From positions 62,001 through 126,000 of the forward strand of contig JAHJWB010000015.1 in assembly GCA_018828125.1 (NCBI GenBank): a stretch of 64,000 nucleotides of DNA, read 5' to 3'. Source of the stretch: Gammaproteobacteria bacterium. GTDB lineage: Bacteria; Pseudomonadota; Gammaproteobacteria; Burkholderiales; Burkholderiaceae_C. Positions 43,959-52,818 of this stretch are shown one piece after another. A program made the translations under genes and the position numbers. Each line of letters begins with the position of its first letter. The stretch's first letter is position 1. Below the pieces are notes generated by a model. The model did not search any database and was not told the DNA's origin. It saw only the letters and a list, made by a program, of their open reading frames with translations.

Positions 43959-44720
43959 CTAGACCGCCTTGGTCTGGTTCACCCGGCGCGAGAGTTCTTC
44001 GGCGCTCTCCTTGCGCTCGCTGTAGCGGTCCACCAGATAGGGCGCCACATCGCGTGCGAGCAGGGTGAACTTGACCAGTTCTTCCATCACATCCACCACC
44101 CGGTCGTAGTAGGCCGAGGGCTTCATGCGGTCGTCGTCGCCAAACTCCTGGAACGCCTTGGCCACCGACGACTGGTTGGGGATGGTGACCATGCGCATCC
44201 ACCGGCCCAGCACCCGCATCTGGTTGACGGCATTGAACGACTGCGATCCGCCGCTCACCTGCATCACCGCCAGCGTCTTGCCCTGCGTGGGCCGCACGGC
44301 GCCCATGGCCAGCGGGATCCAGTCGATCTGCGTCTTCATGATGCCGGTCATGGCGCCGTGCCGCTCGGGCGAGCACCACACCATGCCTTCGGCCCATTGG
44401 GCCAGGCTGCGCAGCTCCTGCACCTTGGGGTGCGTGTCGGGCGCGTCGTCGGCCAGCGGCAGGCCGCTGGGGTTGAAGATGCGCACTTCGCCACCCATGG
44501 CCGTCAGCAGGCGCGCGGCCTCTTCGGTCACCAGGCGGCTGAACGAGCGCGCGCGCAGCGATCCATACAGCAGCAAAAAGCGCGGTGCATGGGTGCCGGG
44601 CTGGCGCGGCCGCAGCTGTGCCACGTCGGGCACGCGGAAGAGGTCGGTATGCAGCTGCGGCAGGTCCGCCAGGTTCGGGGGAGGCACAGGAGCGGCCTCA
44701 GACACGTTCGCCCTTCGCAT
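43959..44720 (-). CDS. arsH: Arsenical resistance flavoprotein ArsH
   Basis: 253 residues. The NADPH-dependent FMN-reductase fold is shown by [17 protein letters not shown] (FMN phosphate loop, about residues 48-64), [20 protein letters not shown] and [16 protein letters not shown]. The N-terminal extension and the C-terminal [16 protein letters not shown] helix are ArsH-specific. ArsH oxidises trivalent organoarsenicals and also acts as a quinone reductase. The start overlaps arsC by 23 bases, so it is translationally linked. Confidence 0.93.
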   Translation of the reverse strand: MRRANVSEAAPVPPPNLADLPQLHTDLFRVPDVAQLRPRQPGTHAPRFLLLYGSLRARSFSRLVTEEAARLLTAMGGEVRIFNPSGLPLADDAPDTHPKVQELRSLAQWAEGMVWCSPERHGAMTGIMKTQIDWIPLAMGAVRPTQGKTLAVMQVSGGSQSFNAVNQMRVLGRWMRMVTIPNQSSVAKAFQEFGDDDRMKPSAYYDRVVDVMEELVKFTLLARDVAPYLVDRYSERKESAEELSRRVNQTKAV

Positions 44721-45120
44721 TCACCACCACCTCGCCATCTTCCTTGGTGAACGCGCCTTGCTGCGGCGCGGGCAGGATGTCCAGTACCACGTCCGATGGG
44801 CGGCACAGCCGCGTGCCCAGCGGCGTGACCACGATGGGGCGGTTGATAAGGATAGGGTGCGCCAGCATGGCGTCGATGAGCTGCTCCTCCGTCACGCCCG
44901 GGGCGCCCAGTTGCAGTTCGGTGAACACGGCTTCCTTGGCGCGCACGGCGTTGATCACTGGTTCGCCGGTGGCCGCAATCAGCGCCTGCAGCGTCGCGCG
45001 GTCAGGCGGCGATTTCAGGTATTCGATCACCTCGGGTTCGATGCCGCTGTTGCGGATCATGGCCAGGGTGTTGCGGGACGTGCCGCATTTGGGGTTGTGA
45101 TAGATGGTGGCTTGGGACAT
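44698..45120 (-). CDS. arsC: Arsenate reductase ArsC, glutaredoxin type
   Basis: 140 residues from ATG 45120 ([19 protein letters not shown]). The catalytic cysteine is C12 in the NPKCGTSRN loop, as in E. coli plasmid ArsC. The triad of arginines is in [21 protein letters not shown]. It reduces arsenate to arsenite using glutaredoxin in the cytosol. It is the first ars gene in the leftward run arsC-arsH-MFS. No arsR-type repressor adjoins it. The nearest upstream genes are DUF1045 and Lrp. Confidence 0.94.
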   Translation of the reverse strand: MSQATIYHNPKCGTSRNTLAMIRNSGIEPEVIEYLKSPPDRATLQALIAATGEPVINAVRAKEAVFTELQLGAPGVTEEQLIDAMLAHPILINRPIVVTPLGTRLCRPSDVVLDILPAPQQGAFTKEDGEVVVNAKGERV

Positions 45121-45182
45121 GGTGAGGTTGATGGGCAAAAATGTTTGGAAAACGGCAACGGGCCGGGAGGTGGGCGCGCTGC

Positions 45183-45923
45183 TCAGGCAGCCATCTCCAA
45201 GTGGTCGAGCAGCACAAAGTCGGCGCCCGGTGCGGGTTCGGCAAACAAGGCCAGGCTGTTGAACTGGAGGATGGGCAGGTCCGAGAAGAATTCTTGTGCA
45301 GCGTCCAGCACCAAGGCCTGCGTAGGGGCGTCTACCAAGTCCAAGCTGCCCGTGATCGGCAGGTGAAACCGGAATCCGCCAAGCGCCGATGCCCGCCCGG
45401 CCGGGGGCAGGTCAGGCCGGTCTGTATCACTTGGCGGTGCAACCAGGGGCTGCAACTGCGTTTCGCAGGCGGCAGCGGCCTGGTGAAGCAACCTGTTTGC
45501 GGCATGGGAGGGCGCGAGCACCAGGGCCAGAATGTCGCCGATGCGTTCTACATGCATCGGAGGCAAGGCACAGGGTTCCAGGCTGTGAGCCAGAGCCTGC
45601 ACGGTTTGGTGCAGGGTGATCCAGTCGGCGCCCGGAGCCAGTACAAACGGCGCCTTGAGCACCGCTCGCCAGCCTTGGCGGCGGGGCGCGGCCGTCAGGC
45701 GGACCAGGTCTTCTGCGGCAACGCCCTGGATGTCGAGTTGCGGCAAGGGTTGCAACAGGGCGGCGCAGCGTCCCAGCCAGTGGCTGCCCGCCAGCCAGCC
45801 CAGGCTGCCGGGGTTGGGGGCAAAACACACGGCATAGCGGGGCGCAGTTGCGGATGACGCGTTGACGTGCGGGCAGACCGCAGGGGGCACGCCGCTCACA
45901 GGGCCTTGTCCGCTGCCATCCAC
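45183..45923 (-). CDS. DUF1045 protein (2H-phosphoesterase-like), motif 1 degenerate
   Basis: About 246 residues from GTG 45923, which overlaps the lrp stop by 28 bases. A GTG at 45899 is an alternative start. The family signature RYAVCFAPNPGSLGWLAG is present. DUF1045 proteins normally carry two HxT/S motifs. Here the first is WRAVLKAPF where relatives have FHATLKAPF, so the first histidine is missing. The second is kept as HLPITGSL. If the 2H interpretation is right, catalysis is probably lost or altered. The family is linked with phosphonate operons, but none is seen here. Confidence 0.75.
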   Translation of the reverse strand: MDGSGQGPVSGVPPAVCPHVNASSATAPRYAVCFAPNPGSLGWLAGSHWLGRCAALLQPLPQLDIQGVAAEDLVRLTAAPRRQGWRAVLKAPFVLAPGADWITLHQTVQALAHSLEPCALPPMHVERIGDILALVLAPSHAANRLLHQAAAACETQLQPLVAPPSDTDRPDLPPAGRASALGGFRFHLPITGSLDLVDAPTQALVLDAAQEFFSDLPILQFNSLALFAEPAPGADFVLLDHLEMAA

Positions 45924-46384
45924 CCCAAGTCCAGGGGGCGGTCTTCAAACTCAGTGTTGAGCACCACCGTACTGGTGGTGCGGGCCACGCCCGCAATGGC
46001 CTTGATCTCGTAGATCACATCTTCCAGCGCCCGCGCATGGGTGGTCCGCACCTTGGCCAGAAAGTCATATTCGCCCGCCACGCTGTGCAGTTCTTCTACC
46101 TGCGGCATCGCACGCAGGCGGGGTGCCACGTCGCGGCAGTGAATGCCGCCGTCGTTGCGAATGGCCACAAACGCCGTGAAGTTCAGCCCTACGCGCTCGG
46201 GCGCCACGCTGATCGAAAACCGGCGGATCACGCCCTTGTCGAGTAGCTTTTTCACCCGTTCGTGTACCGCGGCGGTCGACAGCCCCACTTCCGCGCCCAC
46301 GTCAGCATAAGAACGTCGGCCATCTGCGCCGAGTGCCGAAATAATTCTGGAGTCCATGTCATCCGTCTGAATATTTGCTTGCAT
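45896..46384 (-). CDS. Lrp/AsnC-family transcriptional regulator
   Basis: 162 residues from ATG 46384 (MQANIQTDDMDSRIISALGA). The HTH is ADVGAEVGLSTAAVHERVKK, and a RAM effector domain follows (VEELHSVAGEYDFLAKVRT, TTSTVVLNTEFEDRPL). Such proteins are octameric or dimeric and respond to amino acids. It is divergent from the EamA exporter across 70 AT-rich bases, so amino-acid or metabolite export is the likely regulated process. It may also read into DUF1045 and the ars genes. Confidence 0.9.
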   Translation of the reverse strand: MQANIQTDDMDSRIISALGADGRRSYADVGAEVGLSTAAVHERVKKLLDKGVIRRFSISVAPERVGLNFTAFVAIRNDGGIHCRDVAPRLRAMPQVEELHSVAGEYDFLAKVRTTHARALEDVIYEIKAIAGVARTTSTVVLNTEFEDRPLDLGWMAADKAL

Positions 46385-46454
46385 AGCCGCCTGATTTTGG
46401 TAAAAATTCCGAAAACCTCGGGGTTTCCATAAATTATTCGGTAAGGTGAAGAAT

Positions 46455-47423
46455 ATGTCGGTAATTTTCAATGCGCAAGCCCGTGCAAGGCGCCCCTGGG
46501 CTGTTGCCGTGGCCTTGTTGCTGGTGTATGTCGTGTGGGGCACCACGTATTTCGCCATTGGCATTGCCCTGCAAAGCATGCCGCCGCTGTTGATGAATGC
46601 CATCCGGTTTTTGTGCGCGGGCGGCGTGATGCTGCTGATTGCACTGTGGCAGGGGCACGCGCTGCCCACGGCGCAGCAGTGGCGCAACTCGGCGCTGGTG
46701 GGCGGGCTCATGGTGTTTCTGGCAATGAACCTCATCGGTTTTGCGCAAAAACTGGGCATCGGTTCAGGCCTGATGGCGACGGTGGTCACCACCATGCCCA
46801 TGTGGCTCGCGCTGTGGTCGCGCTGGGGCGGCGAGCGCGTCCCGGTCACCAGCTGGATCGGCCTGGCGTTGGGCGTGGTGGGTGCATTGCTGCTGGCGAT
46901 GGAGGGCGACTTTTCGGCCACCTGGCTGGGTGCTGCGCTGGCGTTTGGGGCGCCACTGTGCTGGAGCATTGGCTCGTACGCCTCGCGCAAGTTGTCGTTG
47001 CCCGCACCCGCCATGGCCTCGGCAGCGCAGTGGTTTGTGGGGGGTGCGATGGGGCTGGTAGTGGCACTGTGGTTTGAGCCACTGTCTGCGCTGGGGCAGG
47101 TCAGTGCCAAGTCGTGGGCGGCTTGGATCTATCTGCTGGTGTTTGGCACGCTGATCGCGCTGAATGCGTACCTGTGGCTGCTGCAGAACACGTCTGCGGC
47201 GTTGGCGGGCAGCTATTCGTTTGTGAACCCGGCCGTGGCCTTGCTGGTGGGAGTGGCGTTGGGGGGCGAATTGTTGACGGGGTGGGTGTTTGCGGCGTTG
47301 CCGCTGATTGGGGCGGCACTGGCATTCATTCTGTATGGCCCTGCCTTGCAGCGCGCTTGCGGGCCGTTGCTGCGCAGGCGCCAGCCGCTGGTGCCCGGCG
47401 CGGACCCGACCGGTAGCAGCTGA
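46455..47423 (+). CDS. EamA/DMT-family exporter, YedA-like
   Basis: 322 residues from ATG 46455 (a GTG at 46446 is possible). Ten predicted membrane helices in two EamA repeats. The start LLLVYVVWGTTYFAIGIAL and the second-half GTLIALNAYLWLLQNTSAAL and GSYSFVNPAVALLVGVALGG match E. coli YedA. It probably exports amino acids or metabolites and is divergent from an Lrp-type regulator, a common pairing. Confidence 0.9.
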   Translation: MSVIFNAQARARRPWAVAVALLLVYVVWGTTYFAIGIALQSMPPLLMNAIRFLCAGGVMLLIALWQGHALPTAQQWRNSALVGGLMVFLAMNLIGFAQKLGIGSGLMATVVTTMPMWLALWSRWGGERVPVTSWIGLALGVVGALLLAMEGDFSATWLGAALAFGAPLCWSIGSYASRKLSLPAPAMASAAQWFVGGAMGLVVALWFEPLSALGQVSAKSWAAWIYLLVFGTLIALNAYLWLLQNTSAALAGSYSFVNPAVALLVGVALGGELLTGWVFAALPLIGAALAFILYGPALQRACGPLLRRRQPLVPGADPTGSS

Positions 47424-47481
47424 CGTTGCAGGAACCGTGCGCAGACAGAAGGCGGGGCCGGTTAGGGGGCTTCCCCCACGG

Positions 47482-48075
47482 TCAGCGGGCGTGTTTCCCT
47501 GGCCCCCACACCTGTGCGCCCAAGGTTTTTTGCGCAACATCGTTGGGCACCGCCTCCAACGGAGTGGCCATGCTGTCGTTCCAGCGATTGAGAAAACCGA
47601 ACATCGCCACAACGCCCAGGATTTCCACAATCTGTGCTTCACTCCAGTGGGCGCGCAGCCGCTCGAAGAGCTCGTCGGTCACTGCGTTGGGTTGCGAGGC
47701 AGCGGCCAGCGCAAATTCCAGTGCCACGCGTTCCTTGTCATCGTAGAGGGGGCTGGTGTCGTAGGTCCAGATGGCAGCCAGTTTGTCCTCGCTCACTCCA
47801 AAGTTGGCAGCCCCTAACAACGTGTGAGCCTGGCAGTACAGGCAGCCAGACGCCTTGCTTGCCAAGTGCCCGATGAGCCGGCGAAAGCCCAGGTCCACCT
47901 CGCCGGTGGGGTCCATGACCGCAGCATTGAGCTGCGCGAACGCTTCCACAAGTTTCGGCTTGCGCTGCATGGTCAACACACTGTTGGGCGTGAAACCCAA
48001 GGTGCCCAAGAAGAAATCGAAGTGCGCCTTCAGCGCGGGGGTGCTCTCTGGTGGCAACGGGTCTAGGCGGGGCAT
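47482..48075 (-). CDS. Carboxymuconolactone decarboxylase / AhpD-like protein
   Basis: 197 residues from ATG 48075 (MPRLDPLPPESTPAL). The redox motif CLYCQAH gives C78, C81 and H84, the CxxCxxH of AhpD-type peroxidase-related proteins, so a thiol-peroxidase or disulfide-reductase role fits better than true decarboxylase activity. The upstream in-frame ATG at 48141 would add a Cys-rich non-homologous tail. It is the last gene leftward of the aromatic operon, 115 bases past ridA, and may be separately transcribed. Confidence 0.85.
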   Translation of the reverse strand: MPRLDPLPPESTPALKAHFDFFLGTLGFTPNSVLTMQRKPKLVEAFAQLNAAVMDPTGEVDLGFRRLIGHLASKASGCLYCQAHTLLGAANFGVSEDKLAAIWTYDTSPLYDDKERVALEFALAAASQPNAVTDELFERLRAHWSEAQIVEILGVVAMFGFLNRWNDSMATPLEAVPNDVAQKTLGAQVWGPGKHAR

Positions 48076-48141
48076 GAATTTGATCCTTGCAGAAGGGCTG
48101 GATGGATGCAGGGTGCAGCAACTGCGGCAGCATCCGAACAA

Positions 48142-48169
48142 CGGTGCTCGGTGCTCGGTGCTCGGTGCT
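48142..48169. repeat. Tandem heptamer repeat, CGGTGCT x 4
   Basis: Four perfect head-to-tail copies of CGGTGCT between ridA and the AhpD-like gene, followed by a degenerate TGG. Length could vary between strains. It is upstream of the AhpD-like gene by 66 bases. Confidence 0.9.
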
Positions 48170-48190
48170 TGGCTTTCGGCGTCAGTGCGA

Positions 48191-48601
48191 TCAGCCCTGG
48201 TCTGGAATCACGGCAGTGGCCTCAATCTCTACCTTCGCCCGCTCCTCCATCAGCCCCGCCACCTGCACACACGCCATCGCCGGAAAGTTCTTGCCCAGCA
48301 CCTCCCGATAAACCGCCCCGAGCTCCTTCAAGCGCGCGTTGTATTCCTTGCGGTCCACCACATACCAGGTCAGCCGCACCAAGTGTTCGGGGCCCGCGCC
48401 GCCAGCCTCCAGCACCGCCCGCACGTTCAACAGCGTTTGCCGCGTCTGTGCGATGAAGTCATCGCTCTCAAACTGCTGCTGCGCATTCCAGCCGATCTGG
48501 CCGCCGGTGAAGACCATCGTGCCGCGCGCGGCCATGCCGTTGGCGTAGCCCTTGGGGGCGACCCAGCCTTCGGGCTGCAAAAGGGTGTTTTTCATCGTCA
48601 T
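48191..48601 (-). CDS. RidA-family protein lacking the canonical arginine
   Basis: 136 residues. The RidA trimeric fold is shown by MVFTGGQIGWN, QTLLNVRAVLEAGGAGPEHL and VEIEATAVI. Canonical RidA has Arg in PxRSCV, which binds the carboxylate of imine substrates. Here the segment is PAMACVQVAG, so that Arg is Met. Classical 2-aminoacrylate deaminase activity is therefore unlikely, and it belongs to a divergent Rid subgroup. The ATG overlaps the ligase stop by 4 bases. RidA-like genes are known in CoA-dependent anthranilate clusters. Confidence 0.88.
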   Translation of the reverse strand: MTMKNTLLQPEGWVAPKGYANGMAARGTMVFTGGQIGWNAQQQFESDDFIAQTRQTLLNVRAVLEAGGAGPEHLVRLTWYVVDRKEYNARLKELGAVYREVLGKNFPAMACVQVAGLMEERAKVEIEATAVIPDQG

Positions 48602-50247
48602 GTTGTTTTTGTAGGGGAAGGGGCGGCTGCGCCCTGGCGCAGTTTGAACCGTTGCAACTTGCCCGTTTCTGTGCGCGGCAGCACGGTGACGAACTCCACC
48701 ACGCGGGGGTATTTGAACGGGGCGATGGTGGCCTTCACATGGTCCTGCAGGGTCTTGACCATGGTTGCATCGCCGGTGTGCCCGGGTTTGAGCACGCAGA
48801 TAGCCTTGACCACCATGCCCCGCTCCTCATCGGGCACGCCGATCACGCCGCACTCGGCCACAGCGGGGTGGCGCAGCAGGGCGTCTTCCACCTCGGGGCC
48901 GCCCACGTTGTAGCCGGCGGTGATGATCATGTCGTCGTCGCGCGCCTGGTAGAAGAAGTAGCCGTCGGCGTCTTGCGTGAACGCGTCGCCAGGGTAGTTC
49001 CAGCCGTCCTTCACGTATTTGGCCTGGCGCGGGTCATCAAGGTACTTGCAGCCCGTGGGGCCCATGACGGCGAGTTTGCCTACGGTGCCATGCGGCACAT
49101 CATTGCCCTCGTCGTCCACCACCTTGGCGGTGTAGCCGGGCACCACTTTGCCGATGGCACCCGCGCGGGTCTCACCGCCTGCGGACGAGACGAAGATGTG
49201 GAACATCTCCGTGGCTCCAATGCCGTCCGTCATGTCGATGCCGGTGGCGTCCTTCCACAGTTGGCGCGTGGCGTCGGGCAAGCCTTCGCCCGCGCTCACG
49301 CAGATGCGCAGTTGCGGCAGGCCAATCTGTTTGGCGAACGGCGCCATCTGCCGGTAGAACGTAGGCGCGGTGTAGCAGATGGTGACGCCCGCATCGCGCA
49401 TCAGCACCACCATCGTCTCGGGTGTGTAGGGCTGGTCCGGGAAGTACACGCTGGCGCCCGCCCACATGGGGAACACCAGCAAGCCGCCCAGCCCAAAGGT
49501 GAACGCCAGCGGCGGCGAGCCCGCCACGATGTCGTCAGGCGTGGCGCGAAGCACGTGGCGCGGCCAGGCCTCGCAGGCCGCCAGTACATCGCGGTGGGTG
49601 TGCACAGCCGCTTTGGGTGCGCCCGTGGTGCCGGATGTGAACGCCATCAGCGCAATGTCGTCGGCCGCCGTGGGGCAGGGCGGCGTGGTGCCGGGTTTGT
49701 CTTGTGCGCGCTGGATCAGATCCGCTGCATCTGGCGCAGTGTGAAACGGCACGATGGTGGTCAGCACAGGTTCCTGCACCTGCGCCGTCTGTAGCTCGGC
49801 CAGCAGTCGGCCATCGCACAATGCGAGCGTGGGTTGGGCGCGGTCGATGATGCTGGCCAGCTCGCCCGCGCGCAGCAAGGGCATGGTGGCTACGGCGATC
49901 AGCCCGGCATACACGGTGCCCAGCCAGGCCAGAGCCATCTCTACCGTGTTGCCGCCGCGCAGCAGCACGCGGTTGCCGGGCACCAGGCCGTGGTCCTGCG
50001 TCAGCACTTCGGCAATGCGCGCGGCCTCGTTCCAGGCATCGCGGTAGGTGTAGGTACGGTGCGGGCCGCGCAGCAGCGGCAGATCAAAATTGCCAGCGCG
50101 CTCAGCCTGGTCAAACAAGGCTTGCACCAGATTGGCCTGATCGGCGATCTGCAGCTCGGGCAGGTCATAGCGCAGGGTCGGCAAGGCCGACGCGGGCGGC
50201 AGCCGGTCATGCACAAAGTGGTCATGCTGGGCGGAAGAAACACTCAT
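48598..50247 (-). CDS. Benzoate/2-aminobenzoate-type aryl-CoA ligase
   Basis: 549 residues from ATG 50247, with AGGAG lying over the stop codon of the preceding gene. The adenylate-forming motif is FTSGTTGAPKAAVHTHRD (about residues 203-220), then GIGATEMFHIF, the hinge YQARDDDMIITAGYNVGGPE and the C-terminal lysine in RTETGKLQRFKLRQ. Overall it belongs to the benzoate-CoA ligase branch. With the downstream-type monooxygenase it most likely activates anthranilate or salicylate to the CoA thioester in the cytosol. The substrate cannot be fixed from motifs alone. Confidence 0.85.
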   Translation of the reverse strand: MSVSSAQHDHFVHDRLPPASALPTLRYDLPELQIADQANLVQALFDQAERAGNFDLPLLRGPHRTYTYRDAWNEAARIAEVLTQDHGLVPGNRVLLRGGNTVEMALAWLGTVYAGLIAVATMPLLRAGELASIIDRAQPTLALCDGRLLAELQTAQVQEPVLTTIVPFHTAPDAADLIQRAQDKPGTTPPCPTAADDIALMAFTSGTTGAPKAAVHTHRDVLAACEAWPRHVLRATPDDIVAGSPPLAFTFGLGGLLVFPMWAGASVYFPDQPYTPETMVVLMRDAGVTICYTAPTFYRQMAPFAKQIGLPQLRICVSAGEGLPDATRQLWKDATGIDMTDGIGATEMFHIFVSSAGGETRAGAIGKVVPGYTAKVVDDEGNDVPHGTVGKLAVMGPTGCKYLDDPRQAKYVKDGWNYPGDAFTQDADGYFFYQARDDDMIITAGYNVGGPEVEDALLRHPAVAECGVIGVPDEERGMVVKAICVLKPGHTGDATMVKTLQDHVKATIAPFKYPRVVEFVTVLPRTETGKLQRFKLRQGAAAPSPTKTT

Positions 50248-50254
50248 AGTCAGA

Positions 50255-51481
50255 TCACTCCTGCAGAACGGCCTTGCCGATGATGAGTTGCTGCACCTCG
50301 GTGGCGCCTTCATAGATGCGCAGCGAGCGGATGTCGCGGTAAAGCGACTCCACCTTGCTGCCCACTTCCACGCCGCGCCCGCCGTGCAGTTGCAGCGCCA
50401 TGTCAATCACACGCTGGGCGTTTTCGGTGGCGGTCATTTTTGCCATCGCTGCCTCAGCCGTGACGCGGGTGCCGCCGCGCTTTTCGCCTTCGTCGCGCAG
50501 CCAGGCCGCGCGGTAGGTCAGCAGCGCGGCGCTGTCCACCAGCGCAGCCATCTCGCCGATCTTGGCCTGCGTGAGCTGAAAGTCCGCCAGCGTCTGGCCG
50601 AACATGCGACGCTGGCGCGCGTGGTGCACGGCCTCAGCCAGTGCGCGGCGCGCCATGCCCAAAGCAGCGGCAGCCACCGATGCGCGGAAGATGTCGAGCG
50701 TGCGCATGGCGAGCTTGAAGCCGCCGTTCTCTTCGCCCAGCAGAGCCGTCGCAGGCACGGTGCAGTTGTCGAACTGCAGCGTGGCCAGCGGGTGGGGCGC
50801 CATCACGTGGATGTGGCGTGATGCATCCAGCCCTGGCGTGTTCGCATCGACGATGAACGCGCTGATCCCGCGCGTGCCGCCCGTCGGTTCGGTCTTGGCG
50901 AACACGCAGTAGAAGTCGGCGATGCCGCCGTTGCTGATCCAGGTCTTGGTGCCCGTAAGGGAAAAGGTTGATCTATGGTCATTTTGGCCGCTAGCGCTTG
51001 ATGGATAAGCGCTGCGAGCTATTGTTTGCATAGCGCCCACATCCGAGCCCGCTTCGGGCTCGGACAGCGCAAACGCCGCAATCAGTTCGCCTCGCGCCAC
51101 GCCCTGCAGGTAGTGCGCCTGCTGCGCCGAGCTGCCCGCCAGCGTGATAGCACCGCTGCCCAGGCCCTGCATCGCAAACGCAAAGTCGGCCAGTGGCGAG
51201 TGGTAGGCCAGCGTCTCGCGCAGCAGCACCAGCGCCCGCGAGTCCAGCGCGGGCAGGGCACCGCCGTGTGCGGCAGGCACGCAGTAGCGCAGCCAACCGC
51301 CTGCGCCCAGGCGTTTCACCCAGTCCCGGCAAGCGGCGCGGTCATCGGTTTCATCGACCTCTTGCGCTGCGGCCCAGGGCACCAGGCCCTCGGCCAGCGT
51401 GCGGTGGGCGTCGTCAAAAAAGGGCAGGGCCAGGTGCGCCGTCGAAGGCGGGCACGGGGCCGGGGGCGTGGCGATGTGCAT
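50255..51481 (-). CDS. Acyl-CoA dehydrogenase with an in-frame repeat insertion
   Basis: 408 residues from ATG 51481 ([19 protein letters not shown]), AGGGAG upstream. FAD and substrate blocks are [16 protein letters not shown] and [14 protein letters not shown], then [20 protein letters not shown] and [17 protein letters not shown]. Between SDVGAM and the TGTKTWISN strand, about residues 151-168 ([18 protein letters not shown]) come from repeat A copy 7. Relatives have a shorter link here, so a middle-domain loop is lengthened. It probably acts on the ring-opened CoA intermediates of this operon. Confidence 0.85.
   Translation of the reverse strand: MHIATPPAPCPPSTAHLALPFFDDAHRTLAEGLVPWAAAQEVDETDDRAACRDWVKRLGAGGWLRYCVPAAHGGALPALDSRALVLLRETLAYHSPLADFAFAMQGLGSGAITLAGSSAQQAHYLQGVARGELIAAFALSEPEAGSDVGAMQTIARSAYPSSASGQNDHRSTFSLTGTKTWISNGGIADFYCVFAKTEPTGGTRGISAFIVDANTPGLDASRHIHVMAPHPLATLQFDNCTVPATALLGEENGGFKLAMRTLDIFRASVAAAALGMARRALAEAVHHARQRRMFGQTLADFQLTQAKIGEMAALVDSAALLTYRAAWLRDEGEKRGGTRVTAEAAMAKMTATENAQRVIDMALQLHGGRGVEVGSKVESLYRDIRSLRIYEGATEVQQLIIGKAVLQE
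50980..51031 (+). repeat. Dispersed palindromic repeat, family A copy 7, inside the acyl-CoA dehydrogenase gene
   Basis: CATTTTGGCCGCTAGCGCTT, GATGG, ATAAGCGCTGCGAGCTATTG. It lies antisense to the gene yet leaves the gene frame open, adding about 17 codons. Both palindrome arms (AGCGCTT/AAGCGCT) are intact. Confidence 0.92.
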
Positions 51482-51485
51482 CCGT

Positions 51486-52340
51486 TCAATCTCCCTGAAA
51501 CACGGGCTTCTGTTTGGCGGCAAACGCCTCATACGCGCGTCGGAAGTCTTCCGTCTGCATGCAGATGGCCTGCGCCTGCGCCTCGGCCTCAATGGCCTGT
51601 TCGATGGTCATGCTCCACTCTTGACTGAGCATGGTCTTCGTCATGCCATGGGCAAAGGTGGGGCCGTCCGCCAGCATGCGCGCGGTGGCCTGCACATTGG
51701 CCAGCAGGTCGGCGCTGGCGAACAAATCGTTGAAGAAGCCCCAGGCCAGCCCTTCGTGTGCGGTCATGGCGCGGCCGGTGAACAGCAACTCGCTGGCGCG
51801 GCCCTGGCCGATCATGCGCGGCAGCAGCGCACAGGCGCCCATGTCGGCCCCGGCCAGGCCCACGCGGGTGAACAGAAAAGCGGTTTTGGTGGCCTCGGTG
51901 CCGTAGCGCATGTCGCAAGCCAGCGCCATCATCGCGCCCGCACCGGCACAGATGCCGTCGATGGCGCCCAACACGGGCTGCGGGCAGGCGCGGATGGCCT
52001 TCACCAGGTCGCCCGTCATGCGGGTGAATTCCAGCAGCTCCGGCATTGTCATGGTGGTCAGCGGCCCGATGATCTCGTGAACGTCGCCGCCCGAGCAGAA
52101 GTTGCCTCCCGCACCGGTGACGACGATGGCCTTCACATCGGTGGCAAAGCGCAGGGCATAGAAGAAATCGCGCAGCTCTGAATAGCTTTGGAACGTGAGC
52201 GGGTTCTTGCGGTCGGGGCGGTTGAGCGTGACGGTGCCCACGCCAGCGTCGAAGCTCCATGCGAAATGCTCGGCCACGTAGCTGGCCTGGGGGTTGAACT
52301 GCTCGCGCATGGGGTTGCTGGCCCCGATGAAGTGTTTCAT
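51486..52340 (-). CDS. Enoyl-CoA hydratase/isomerase-family protein
   Basis: 284 residues from ATG 52340. Crotonase fold: [17 protein letters not shown], the oxyanion loop [35 protein letters not shown] and [20 protein letters not shown], where the usual catalytic acid positions fall. Crotonases of CoA-dependent aromatic pathways hydrate or open the dearomatised ring. Its ATG overlaps the marR stop by four bases. The next gene begins 4 bases after its stop, so it lies within the tight operon. Confidence 0.88.
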   Translation of the reverse strand: MKHFIGASNPMREQFNPQASYVAEHFAWSFDAGVGTVTLNRPDRKNPLTFQSYSELRDFFYALRFATDVKAIVVTGAGGNFCSGGDVHEIIGPLTTMTMPELLEFTRMTGDLVKAIRACPQPVLGAIDGICAGAGAMMALACDMRYGTEATKTAFLFTRVGLAGADMGACALLPRMIGQGRASELLFTGRAMTAHEGLAWGFFNDLFASADLLANVQATARMLADGPTFAHGMTKTMLSQEWSMTIEQAIEAEAQAQAICMQTEDFRRAYEAFAAKQKPVFQGD

Positions 52341-52816
52341 TCGGCTGTCTCCTGTGTATGTTCTTTCACCTTGCCCAGCAGCCGGTACAAGGTGGCGATA
52401 TCGCGTTCGCCCAGGGTGGCAAAGGCCTCGACGATCCATTGCTCGTGCTGGCGCGCCATGGTGTTGAACTGCTCGCGGCCCTGGGGCGTGAGGCGCACGC
52501 AGTAAGCGCGGCGGTCGCCCTCCACATCCATGCGTTCCACCAGCCCTTCAGTCACCAACTGGTCGGTGATGCCGGTGATATTGCCGCTGGTCACCATCAT
52601 GCGGCGCGAGAGTTCTTTCATCTTCATGCCGTCCGGCGCGCGCTCCAGCTGCGCCATCAAATCAAAGCGCGGCAGCGTGGTGTCGAACTGCGCGCGCAAG
52701 CGGCTTCGCACCTGCTTCTCGATGAGCTGCGTGCAGGTGAGCAAACGCAGCCACAGGCGCAAGGCCTCGGGGTGTTCGCTGGGGGCAGTGCCGTGCAGAC
52801 GGGCTTCGAGGTCCAT
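52337..52816 (-). CDS. MarR-family transcriptional regulator
   Basis: 159 residues from ATG 52816 ([18 protein letters not shown]). Winged [63 protein letters not shown] (the wing with its DxR). MarR proteins controlling CoA-dependent aromatic operons usually respond to the aryl-CoA ester. It lies inside the operon it presumably controls, 2 bases after the monooxygenase stop and overlapping the hydratase start. A candidate operator is at 55195-55208. Confidence 0.92.
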   Translation of the reverse strand: MDLEARLHGTAPSEHPEALRLWLRLLTCTQLIEKQVRSRLRAQFDTTLPRFDLMAQLERAPDGMKMKELSRRMMVTSGNITGITDQLVTEGLVERMDVEGDRRAYCVRLTPQGREQFNTMARQHEQWIVEAFATLGERDIATLYRLLGKVKEHTQETAE

Positions 52817-52818
52817 GG

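Noticed and set aside
48142-48169. Tandem repeats as a possible CRISPR or iteron array
   Set aside because: The 7-base unit has no spacers and only four copies, with no cas or rep genes nearby.
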